Below, piece after piece: positions 54,991 through 64,000 of a DNA stretch of 64,000 nt; positions within the stretch are counted from its first letter, which is position 1, and every line of letters starts with the position of its first letter. The position numbers and the translations under genes are program-made. Below the pieces are notes generated by a model. The model worked only from the letters and a program-made list of their open reading frames with translations. It did no database searches and was not told where the DNA came from. The stretch spans positions 36,558,001 through 36,622,000 of the forward strand of contig NC_081826.1 of NCBI RefSeq assembly GCF_030867095.1, given 5' to 3'. Origin of the DNA: Alligator mississippiensis (lineage: Eukaryota > Chordata > Crocodylia > Alligatoridae).

Positions 54991-56155
54991 GTAAACAAAT
55001 GGCACAGACTGTTGGATTTCACTGAAGCCAGAAAAATGACCTTGGAACCAATCTTGTTCTCCTGCACTTTGGGTTTTATTGTGGCTCTTCCTGGGGATGA
55101 CTAAATGGAACATGAACCCAGCGCAAGCTCTGGAACTCTCCTTTCTGAAGCCTGACCTCATCTCATGCATCATTCTTACACAGAGCACAGATGTTACACT
55201 AATATTGCATTAAACACAAAGGCTAGTGTTTTCATCACGTTGTAATGACTGTTACTCAGAAGGAAATCATGTCATGTAATCAACACAAGATTGTTGACAT
55301 TTGTACTTAAAGAAATCACAATAAAATGAGCTAAGCTTGTAGATCATACAGAAAACAGTGCTTTTTAACCTTAAGTCAAAGTAATGTTATACCAATTATT
55401 TACAAGGTTCTTTTTTAAGTAAAAAAAAAAGTACATTCTAGATTCAGTGTACAAACTACCAAAAACAGTGCTAAGATTAGTACATAAGGACACTTTCGTA
55501 CACTGAAAATGTTTGAGTCACCCCTAACTATTGTAAATGACACAGCTGTTTAAGATGCAGTAAGTTTAAAAACAAAAAGAAATGTTAGCATAAAAATCAA
55601 GACATTAGACACAAATTAAACTTTCTTTTTTTTCAAAATAACACTGCTTTCCATGCATAATTTTAACACAATTTGACAAACTGCTCATAAATTGGAAGAG
55701 AAAGACTTCTCTCATCTTTCTATTCATTTACTGATAGCCAGCCCAGTTGTGTGCTTTTAGATGTACAGGGGTAAATTATTTCACCCATTAGCCACATAAT
55801 GGCTAGCTGTCAGCAAAGTCCTAGCTTAGACTACCAAAAATTGGAAGGAATTATTCCTTGCCTGTGTAGATGCATGGTTCTCACATACTTTGAATGGGGA
55901 GCTATGTGCAGTTTGTGCCCTTCCTGAAATGCATCTTGCAAAACTACACAGTTCACCTATTCATTTCAAATTCATTTCACTTGGATGAATTCTCAGTTAC
56001 CCAGGAGATGCGGCAGTTTTTTCCAGTGGTGAATTTTAAGCTGTACTAAGCAGCCTACTTCTAGTCAGAATGTGACTACCCCTGACCACATAAGGCATGT
56101 GTGCCTTAACAGGACCTAGCAGACAGATGTGTGGAGATAAAGGTCCTCCTCCCCT
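54991..56155. other. Intergenic or distal FZD6 3' region, unassigned
   Basis: AT-rich. Possible minus-strand AATAAA signals exist (for example complement of TTTATT at 55075-55080), but none can be tied to FZD6 without transcripts. Confidence 0.4.
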
Positions 56156-56164
56156 CTCTATAAA

Positions 56165-56275
56165 ACAGCCTCGTGGTTAGAGTATCTGTCCAAAGATACC
56201 CAGGTCCCCCTCAGTCTCAGCCTGAACCAGCACTTATATCCCAGGTACCTTAACCATGAGGCTAGAAGGCAAAAG
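56165..56275 (-). repeat. Possible tRNA-derived SINE head with inverted partner
   Basis: On the minus strand GCCTCATGGTTAAGGTACCT (A-box-like) and GCTGGTTCAGGCTGAG (B-box-like) are in tRNA order. On the plus strand GCCTCGTGGTTAGAGTATCT sits at the other end facing it, so the segment is partly palindromic. Confidence 0.4.
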
Positions 56276-56604
56276 GTAGCCACCACCACTATCAAACATC
56301 AAAGCATTGCTAGTTATGGTGGTTGGCAGTCTATATGACAAAAGAATACCCTAGCTCCCAAATGATGGGGTAGATATGGCTGACAGCACTTTCTAGCCCT
56401 TCCTCTTGAAGCTGGATCACTCGGCATCCAGGAGTGTCAGGGATCCTGAAGGACAACAAGCAAGAGGCAGTCTAACTCTGTGGCCTACATAGGTGTGCAC
56501 TGCCCTAGAGGGTGCAAACTCTGGGATCTGGCCCCTACTCCCAACACTGTTTCAGCATTTTATGCTGCTGGCAGACATTAAGGTAGTCACATGATTAAGG
56601 TCCG

Positions 56605-56699
56605 AGGAATTTTATGCCCTCTTCGCCAAATCAAATGACCTGCTATGCTAGATGCACATGGCAGTTTGTGCAATTCTGGGAATGGGGCATAAAATTCCT
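56605..56699. repeat. 95-bp imperfect palindrome
   Basis: The left arm starts AGGAATTTTATGCCC and the right arm ends GGGCATAAAATTCCT, exact complements over 15 bp. The centre CTGCTATGCTAGATGCACAT resembles that of 27704-27818. Confidence 0.65.
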
Positions 56700-57004
56700 G
56701 AAAGCCCAAACCATCCAACTGCCAGCTGGGCAAAGCTCCCTAACTTGCATGGAAGTGGGAGCAGGGTGACTCCCTGCTGCCAGGGAGGGAGATCCCCACT
56801 CCTTAGGTGCTGCTTTCATAGGTGTCTAGAAACAAAACAGGCCTGCAGCTGGAAGCACTTCTTTTGAGTTCCCTGGGCACTGTAAGCCTGATAATATGGA
56901 GAGGTTCCCCAGTGCTGGCCTCACTGAGCACCCCCACAGTGCAGCTGTGTCCTGATCCTGACAATAACATGATGCCACATGTTCCATTTATGATGCCATG
57001 CAAA

Positions 57005-57051
57005 CCAGCCACAAAGTTGTTACACATTTTGAGTAATATCTTTGTGGCTGG
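57005..57051. repeat. Hairpin with 12-bp perfect arms
   Basis: CCAGCCACAAAG (57005-57016) and CTTTGTGGCTGG (57040-57051) are exact complements around a 23-nt loop, with TGCCATG/TTGCCATG words outside. Probably part of the same DNA transposon as 56605-56699. Confidence 0.6.
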
Positions 57052-57635
57052 ATTTGCCATGTTAGTGTCATAAATTTGACGAATGTGTGCCATGTCACTT
57101 TCACTCATGCTATTAACACATTAATCATATAACAACATATGCCAGGGGCCTTCCCCAAACAATAAATCTGGCATTAGAGTCAGTGTACAGTGATTTACAC
57201 CTGGAGTAGTACTACTGTAAATCATGCCACTATCCTGGCCCCCTCCAGCTGCATCAATACAAGTGGTAGGGACACATCTAACCAAGCAGGGCAAAGCTGT
57301 AGCTGTATAAAAGGCATTTGGGATGTATGCTTGAGTCAAATGTATATACAAGGCAAAGATTATGGGAGACTTAGACACTTAAACACTACATTGGTAGCAC
57401 TTACTCATCGTAGCAGTGAAGTAGAATTCTGCCCTCAGCTTCCATTACTCTGATGGGCTTTAAATACAGTAAACTATTGCTAGATGTCCCTACTATGCAG
57501 TAGAACTTTTGTTTTAAGTGCAAAACAAGAGCTATATCTAGTTCATTTAACAAGGCACAAAGCATCATTTTTTCCAGTGTAACATAGAATTCACTGCAGT
57601 TTTATAAACTGAGCACATTCATACAAAAACTTCTT

Positions 57636-57804
57636 TCAAGGATTTGAACTGTCAGCAAAATCTTTGTCTTTTCTAGTGTCTGAGACTGAATTGGCAGGCA
57701 GTGATAGGGCATCTTGGGCACTGCCTGGTTGTGAAACTTCAGGTAGCTGTGAACTACTGTCTTGTAAGGGATGAGTTTCTGTTAAATCACTTTTAGGTGT
57801 TACC
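57636..57804 (-). CDS. FZD6: FZD6 last coding exon
   Basis: Encodes the final residues [20 protein letters not shown] through [12 protein letters not shown] and the stop (57638-57636). The acceptor is ACATGTAG. The tail end is poorly conserved in length between species. Confidence 0.9.
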
Positions 57805-60451
57805 CTACATGTAAACAAACAAACAAAAAAAACACAGACAATTAAGCATGATATTGTCAACTGAAAAGCTAAAAAATACATTTAACAGAAAATAGTAACC
57901 TATCACATTTATTCCCAGATCATGTCCCTAAGTAAGATGTGCAACTTGTCTTGGGAAAACAGAACGAAGGAAAAAAAAATCTTTGTAGAGTCTTCCCTAC
58001 CACAACATGGGCTCACCAAGGCTGAATGCTCCTAGCTACCTGCAGAAAAGACAGAGTCCACTCAGCATTATTTATCCTCCTGCCAAAGCTCCATGGCTAA
58101 GAGGTTTAACCCTCTAACAGCCACTGCCAAATTGGCAGTAGCTTTTGTTAGAGTGGCTGTGCCAATTCAGCAGTGGCTATGAGAAGATGTAATCTCTAGC
58201 TATAGAGCTGCAGCAAGAGGATGCGTGTGACACTGAGAAGGGGACTGTGCTCCTCCGTGCATGCAGCTCAAGGCGTATGGCCTCAGGCAGTTTTTTCAGC
58301 ATCCCCCTGTTTCTATTCTTCTGTAGAAATCAGTTCCCTCACCTAAGAAAACACCCCAATTTTGCAGGGTTAAATTTCAGGGGTGTGGCATGAGAGTAAA
58401 TATGGTATGTTAAACTAAATTCAATTCTCTTGAGAGAGTATAAATGCTCAACATTTTTTCTTCAAGCCAAAGGGCAACCCCTTTTTTCTGTACTAGTCAC
58501 CCCTCCAAATATGCTATATTGCCACCACAGATTTTGACAACCATTGGACAGTACACCCAGCTCATCGTGCTTTTACTTAAAATTAGTTCCAGAGGTCACT
58601 GCTTGGCAAAGCAAAAAATACACCCTACTGTAAGAGTCAAAAGTTTGGACTAAGCCTGGAAAGCCAAAATATCCCAAAGAAATATACATCTACATCCTGA
58701 AAACCACATCATCTGTGTGGCCATGTGGAAAATAGTTTAAAAAAAAGATTCTCTCTTCAACTATTATTAGTTACGCTACAATGATTCTTCAGTAGGATTA
58801 AAAAACAGAAAATATACCATAGTACTGGTAAAATAAACACACACCAAAGACCACAATTAGGGAAAAAAAAATAAATGAGCCTTACCCTTCTTCACCCATT
58901 CTCTTGACACTTTCAGATAAGCTAATCTTAGCACATGTATTCTCTACTTTGCTTCTCTTTTCCATCTGCTCCACAGCCAATTTAGAACTAGATGATATCC
59001 GTAATGCATTTTCAGTATTAACATTTTCCCCCTCCTCCACTTTCTGGGTGGATGTTCTATCTGCCTCCATCTCTTTCTCAGACATTTCTGGAGACGTTTT
59101 GATTTCTGTAAAGGTCTCTTGGCTTAAGTAATCATGGTTAGCAATTGCCACTGCAGAAGTTCCATGATTTGTTGCAGCACCAGTACTAGTCCCCATAGAC
59201 TTAGAAATGACCTTCAGTTTGTGAGAACTGGATTTGTAGTGCTTCTTTTTATGCTTAACCTTAGAATTGTGTTTCAAGAAAAATTCACACGATTCTTGAA
59301 GCACTCTTCGACTCTCACTGATTGGACTAGAAAAAAAAGAAGAAAAAAGACACACAAATGTATGCCTACTCCAAAGACATTTTCAGATTTAATGAAAGAT
59401 TGCTCTGAATTCCAAAAAGTGACGCAAGTAACAAGGGATGATGAAAACCTGAGTTGTTAATACCACTGTAGCCTGAAAACAGTCTGTGGTACTTCATGCA
59501 GTGTACTGTACTTAGTGATAGTAGCCACTGTGTAGTTATATATGTCAAGTAAATACATTTTGTGGAAGACAGCCAAATCTTACATGCTCAACTTTTGCAA
59601 TTAGTTTAAAATTACTTCAACAGGATGAATAAGAGAAAATAAAACCCATGGTAATAGTTCATAAATAACTACACAGGCAAATTAAGTTTTCATGTAGTAA
59701 AACTATGTAGAAGTAGAAAAAGTGGTAGGCAATGTAAAACTGCCTACATTTAAAAAACAAAACAAAACATATATATAATTTTTTTTTTATTTTTTTTTTT
59801 TAAGTAAGCAGTTTTACATTGCCTACCACTTTTATATCTCTCTCTCACTTAGCTTAAAGTAATCAACAGCTGAAGCATAAGAAAAATATACAGGAAATGA
59901 AAAAGAGAGGAGAGGGAAAGGAAGCTATAAGCTCACCATTAAGGAATGCAGACTTAAAATAAAGAGGTAAAGTAATGCTGGCTTGGGAAGTTCAGAGAAG
60001 TAAAGAGCTTTAAAATATGTCTATAGCTCAGGAAGAACGTAGAAAAAAGCTGAAGAAAACCTAAATCGATGGTAAAGAGAAGAGATGGACCCAAATTTAC
60101 AGTTTGTGACTACCCAAATAACTGCTAATACATCTCCTGAAAAGCAGAACTCATGAAGTTTAAATGATGGAATGAAATTACTGTCACAGAAGAAAACAAA
60201 ACAAGGAGTAGTAGTCTGAAACAACAACAGAAATGACAGGCGGGGGGGGGGGGGGGTAAGCAAGACAAAAAGGGCAGTAGAGTATACAAAACTTGCTCTT
60301 ACTCTCTCTTTCGATTTCTGTTGAAGAAATTGGCCCATTCTGAACAGGTCTTTTTACTTCCCACCCAGAAGACTGGAGAGATGCCAACGATTAATGTCAA
60401 CAGGTATTTCATCAGAAACAAAAATATTTCTGGTCTTGCTAGCACCTTTGC
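57636..60451 (-). CDS. FZD6: FZD6 (Frizzled-6), last three coding exons; gene continues right of window
   Basis: Coding exons on the minus strand are 60451-60303, 59326-58886 and 57804-57636: 759 nt, 252 residues plus stop, with all phases consistent. Frizzled-6 is a seven-pass plasma-membrane Wnt receptor acting mainly in planar cell polarity. The first exon seen holds TM7 ([20 protein letters not shown]) and, right after it, KTCSEW, the family KTxxxW motif that binds Dishevelled. The next exon encodes the cytoplasmic tail beginning [20 protein letters not shown], then [20 protein letters not shown], close to human FZD6. The last exon carries [20 protein letters not shown] and ends DFADSSNP. 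The extracellular cysteine-rich domain and TM1-6 are not in the window. CTHRC1, a Wnt/Frizzled-binding protein, is the next gene. Confidence 0.96.
57805..58885. other. FZD6 last intron, plain
   Basis: No repeat or exon is recognised. Confidence 0.45.
58886..59326 (-). CDS. FZD6: FZD6 coding exon, cytoplasmic tail
   Basis: Completes an Asp codon (GA+T) and continues [20 protein letters not shown] through RMGEE plus two bases. The acceptor is TTTTCTAG and the donor GTAAGG. Confidence 0.96.
59718..59833. repeat. Near-perfect inverted repeat (30-bp arms) in FZD6 intron
   Basis: The left arm 59718-59747 (AAAAGTGGTAGGCAATGTAA...) and right arm 59804-59833 (...TTACATTGCCTACCACTTTT) are complementary at 29 of 30 positions. 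They are separated by 56 bp of A- and T-rich sequence. This looks like a small MITE. Flanking duplications are not resolved. Confidence 0.85.
60242..60256. repeat. Poly-G tract in FZD6 intron
   Basis: About 15 consecutive G, 47 nt downstream (in gene direction) of the TM7 exon donor. Confidence 0.9.
60303..60451 (-). CDS. FZD6: FZD6 coding exon with TM7 and KTxxxW
   Basis: Encodes [20 protein letters not shown] through [10 protein letters not shown] plus two bases. The acceptor is TCTTCCAG and the donor GTAAGA. Confidence 0.95.
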
Positions 60452-61221
60452 CTGGAAGACAATAAAAGACACACAAGAAAACACTTAATGTTTCACTTTT
60501 CGAAGGGCAGAAAAAGAACATATAATCACATGAAGGGGCAATTAGGCACTTCTTTTCTTTAAAGCAATTGTATTTTATTCAAGCATGAATTCTGGACTGA
60601 ATTAAGACATGCACAGTAAAATCAGATGTGGTCAGTCTGTGCTTGCAAGACCGTAGCTGAAGACCTTGCATAACCTGTCAAGAGGAAAGAATTTGTAAAA
60701 ATTGAAATGGTCGATTAGAGGAGAAACAGTTATAAGCAGTTTCCCCTCTAATCCAGTGACACGTCATCTGGAGCTTCATCTGGGTATAGACAAGATACGA
60801 GTAGATAAATACAAGTCAAATCATAGTAGGCAAGATTCTCAGAGAGCCTCAAGACCATATACTAGTATTTCTGCTGTTTTTCTAAAATGGATATACCCAT
60901 TTGCTGAACAGGATCACAGGAGGCATGCAACTCAGTAAGAAGTTATTACCTCTATACCCGAAATTTAATTCATGTTGTTTTGGTTAATCTATATCTTTTT
61001 TCTGTATCCTGGACTCGATACAAGTTGGCTACTATTTTTGTTACCTATATATTACTAGCTTCTGTAGGTGAAGATGACCTCCCAACATGCCTTCCAGCCC
61101 TAATTTATGATTCTACAAAGGTTGTACTTGTTTTGCTTTGAATTAATCAGTTATTTAAAAAGCAGCAGCAGCTGAGAAGCCAGCTCAGAGGAACCAATGG
61201 CGATTACAACACTGAGTCAGT
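60452..61221. other. FZD6 intron, mostly plain
   Basis: Contains a short CR1 3'-end remnant (61062-61120: GATGACCTCCCAACATGCCT, TTCCAGCCCTAATTTATGAT). No FZD6 exon encoding the segment before AKVLARPE is found here. Confidence 0.5.
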
Positions 61222-62231
61222 GGGTACGTCTACATGAGATGCTTTACTGCGCAGTAGCATAGTTTACTATGCAGTTGTACAAATTTACTTGTGATTACTT
61301 ACCGCGCAGTAGTGTTTGTGTAGATGCCTGACTGGGAGCAAATCTGCTTCCGGCCACCAGGGGGTGGGGAGACTGCTCCCTGCCCCTGGGAGCTGCCTGC
61401 TGCCGGGTGGGTTCTGCCACCGGAACCCAGGCAGGGACTACGTCCCCCTGCCCAACAGCAGGGAACTCCAAGCCCCTGCTCTGAGATGGTGATTGGGGAG
61501 CAGGGCCTGGGAGATCCTTATTTCCAAGCTTCAGCTCTGTGACCACGGGGCCAGTGCTGGGAGATGGTTTCTGCTAGCTGCTAAATAAAAGGATCTCCCA
61601 GCACCGGCCCTGAGACCACAGAGCTGGCACTGGGAGCTCCCTGCTGGCAGGGGCTGGGGAGCCTGTTTCCCGCTCAGCTCCGCAATGGGTGGGGAACAGG
61701 CTGGGGAGCCTTGCAGAGCTGAGCAGGGCCAAGGGCTGGAGAGCCTATTCCCATCATTATGGAGCAGGGGCTGGAAACTGTCCTGGCCAGAGGCAGGTCC
61801 CAGCCCCGTGCCGATTGGGTAATCCCCACCAGATCAGAGCAGAGGGCTAGGACCCACCCCTTTCACTGCAGCTTTTTCCAAGACCCCTGTCCCTGATCGA
61901 GGAGCCAGGGCCAGGAGCTACCTGCTGCTGGGGCATGAGGACATTGTCCCCACCCCAGCAGCAGGCAGCCCACCAAGGGAGAAGGGTGCAATGTCCCAGC
62001 CCCAGCCAGGAGACAGGTACTCCCTGCCAGCCCATGGGATAGCACCCAGGGGGAACTTAGAGCTCCCTCTGGTGGCAGCACGGGCCCATTGCAGGGCCCC
62101 AGGAAGAAGCAGCAGTTTACTGCCATTAGCAGCAAGTCTACTCCTGCTTCCCTACATGTGTAGATGCCTGCCCTGGAGCGTTTACTCGCAAGTAAACTGC
62201 TCCCACATCAAATGCATATGTAGACATACCC
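61222..62231. mobile_element. Non-autonomous DNA transposon, about 1 kb, superfamily uncertain
   Basis: The left terminus GGGTACGTCTACATGAGATG matches the complement of the right terminus, GGGTATGTCTACATATGC. A 3-bp AGT flanks both ends. Subterminal parts repeat CGCAGTA words (left) and TTTACTCGCAAGTAAAC (right). The core is GC-rich and non-coding. It lies in a FZD6 intron. Confidence 0.7.
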
Positions 62232-62907
62232 AGTATGTTGCAATTACAAACTTTGAATGGAGCAAGGGGGGCAGGGGAAGGGAAGGAGATGAGATTATCA
62301 TTTTTCTTGGTATAACATTTGTTTGATACCATATTTGTTCTGTTGGTATGTACCCACTCCACTAGGTTAATTAAAACGTGAAGAACCCCACATCACTGAT
62401 GTCTTATTACCTTTATTGCTCTACTTAAATATGGAAAGACAAATGTGTTAAAGAAAGAATAGAAGCCTCAACTTACTTTCAGCTGTACAGCTCAAGAAAT
62501 GCTTTGGCCATTGAAGTCAGCAGACATTTTGTCACAGACTTTAATGGAATCAAGAGTAAGCATTAAGAACCCTGTTCTATGGAGATGGTGTTCTCTTCAT
62601 TTCTCACTAATTTCAATGACAGAAGATGCATTCAAAATGTTTCTAATAATTCTGTGTTTATTTTCTTTGTTTTAGTGGCAAACTGGCTACAATAGTAACT
62701 AAAACTAACATGCAAAACTAACAATTCACGTAACCTTTTCTATTAAACATCACTTTAAATAAAGGAGGAAATAATACACAAATTGCTTGAGACTGCAGGA
62801 AATTTTGGACCTGTCTATACCAAGGCATCAACACATCACAGCTTGAGTATACCTTAGAGACCCATGCCTGCAGGCATGTTCCAAACCTGGAAGAACAAGG
62901 AGGCATA
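62232..62907. other. FZD6 intron, unassigned
   Basis: AT-rich. No repeat or exon is recognised. Confidence 0.45.
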
Positions 62908-64000
62908 GATTCATAGATGTTAGGGTCAGAAGAGACCTCAATAGATCGAGTCTGACCCCCTGCATAGGCAGGAAAGAGTGCTGGATCTAGATGACCCCAG
63001 ACAGATGCATATCTAACCTCCTCTTGAAAACCCCCAGGGTAGGGGAGAGCACCACCTCCCTTGGGAGCCCATTCCAGACCTTGGCCACTAACTGTGAAGA
63101 AGTTCTTCCTAATGTCCAGTCTAAATCTGCTCTCTGCTAGCTTGTGGCCATTATTTCTTGTAACCCCCGGGGACACCTTGGTGAATAAAACCTCACCAAT
63201 TCCCTTCTGTGCCCCCGTGATGAACTTATAGGCAACCACAAGGTCGCCTCTCAACCTTCTCTTGCAGAGGCTGAAGAGGTCCAGGTTCTCTAGTCTCTCC
63301 TCGTAGGGCTTGGCCTGCAAGCCCTTAACCATACGAGTGGCCCTTCTCTGGACCCTCTCCAGGTTATCCGCATCCCTCTTGAAGTGCGGCGCCCAAAACT
63401 GCACACAGTACTCCAACTGAGGTCTGACCAGCGCCCGATAGAGGGTAAGTATCACCTTTTTGGATCTATTCGTCATGCATCTGCTGATGCATGATAAAGT
63501 GCCATTAGCTTTTCTGATGGCTTCGTCACACTGCCGACTCATATTCATCTTGGAGTCCACTAGGACTCCAAGATCCCTTTCCACTTCCGTGCCACCAAGC
63601 AGGTTGTTTCCTAGGCAGTAGGTGTGCTGGACATTTTTCCTCCCTAGGTGCAGCACTTTGCATTTCTCCTTGTTGAATTGCATCCTGTTGTTTTCTGCCC
63701 ATATGTCCAACCTGTCCAGGTCTGCTTGTAGCTGTTCCCTGCCCTCCGGCATGTCCACTTCTCCCCATAGCTTTGTGTCATCTGCAAACTTGGACAGAGT
63801 ACATTTCACTCCCTCGTCCAAGTCGCTGATGAAGACATTGAAGAGTATCAGTCCAAGGACCGAGCCCTGCGGGACCCTACTGCCCACGCTCTTCCAGGTC
63901 GAAACCGACCCATCCACTATGATTCTCTGGGTGCGACCCTCTAGCTAATTTGCCACCCACCGGACTGTGCAGTCGTCTAAGTCACAGCCTCTTAACTTGT
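62908..64000 (-). mobile_element. CR1 LINE 3' half, continues past right edge
   Basis: On the minus strand it encodes ORF2 from GVPQGSVLGL-like sequence (here SRVPQGSVLGLILFNVFISD) through the catalytic FADDTKLWGE, LHLGRKNVQHTYCLG, LVRPQLEYCVQFWAPHFKRD, KPYEERLENLDLFSLCKRRL and RLDIRKNFFT. It ends in a CR1 tail whose complement is TTCATAGATGTTAGGGTCAG. One long frame covers 63917-62718. A frame change after RKNFFTV displaces the final VWN-like part. It lies in a FZD6 intron. Confidence 0.92.

Noticed and set aside
61295-62135. Open frames of 60-110 codons on both strands
   Set aside because: They fall in the GC-rich core of the 61222-62231 transposon and have no domain.
60452-62907. A further upstream FZD6 exon within the window
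   Set aside because: I looked for sequence encoding the conserved segment before AKVLARPE (extracellular loop 3 and TM6) on the minus strand and did not find it. It should lie beyond 64,000.

Overview
The window is vertebrate nuclear DNA, most likely from a crocodilian. The evidence is spliced genes with GT-AG introns, CpG-island promoters, abundant CR1 LINEs with the archosaur/turtle type of 3' end, many non-autonomous hAT-like elements, a Penelope-like element and MIR/CORE-type SINE remnants. A turtle is a possible alternative. The gene order DCAF13 - SLC25A32 - CTHRC1 - FZD6 matches human 8q22.3, read in the opposite direction here.

Layout. Positions 1-7303 hold the 5' part of DCAF13 on the minus strand (coding exons 1-3; the rest lies beyond the left edge). 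DCAF13 and SLC25A32 are divergent: their start codons are 152 bp apart in a CpG island with ETS and E-box motifs (about 7100-7700). SLC25A32 is complete on the plus strand: seven coding exons, 7456-20058, 323 residues. Its 3' UTR probably runs to about 23,390, where it meets the 3' end of CTHRC1 tail to tail. CTHRC1 is complete on the minus strand: four coding exons, 33025-23695, 239 residues, with exon 1 in a second CpG island (about 32,560-33,470). From 33.5 to about 57 kb lies a repeat-rich interval between CTHRC1 and FZD6. From 57,636 to 60,451 are the last three coding exons of FZD6 on the minus strand (end of TM7, the KTxxxW motif and the cytoplasmic tail); the remaining FZD6 exons lie to the right of the window.

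Mobile DNA fills much of the rest. Best defined are a hAT-like element with perfect 8-bp target duplications in SLC25A32 intron 4 (13601-15189); a 5'-truncated CR1 nested in a second hAT-like element (28066-30336); a CR1 with most of ORF2 (about 37280-40266); a Penelope-like element with an inverted terminal copy and a 15-bp target duplication (48011-49828); a solo LTR with 5-bp target duplications (51802-52525); and several short hAT-like copies with recognisable target duplications.

The four host genes are not an operon-like unit. DCAF13 (ribosome biogenesis, CUL4 substrate receptor) and SLC25A32 (mitochondrial folate/FAD carrier) are housekeeping genes sharing a promoter region. CTHRC1 (secreted glycoprotein) and FZD6 (Wnt receptor) both act in Wnt/planar cell polarity signalling. 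All exon limits were set by eye from reading frame, splice signals and remembered homologous proteins; no alignment or expression data were available.
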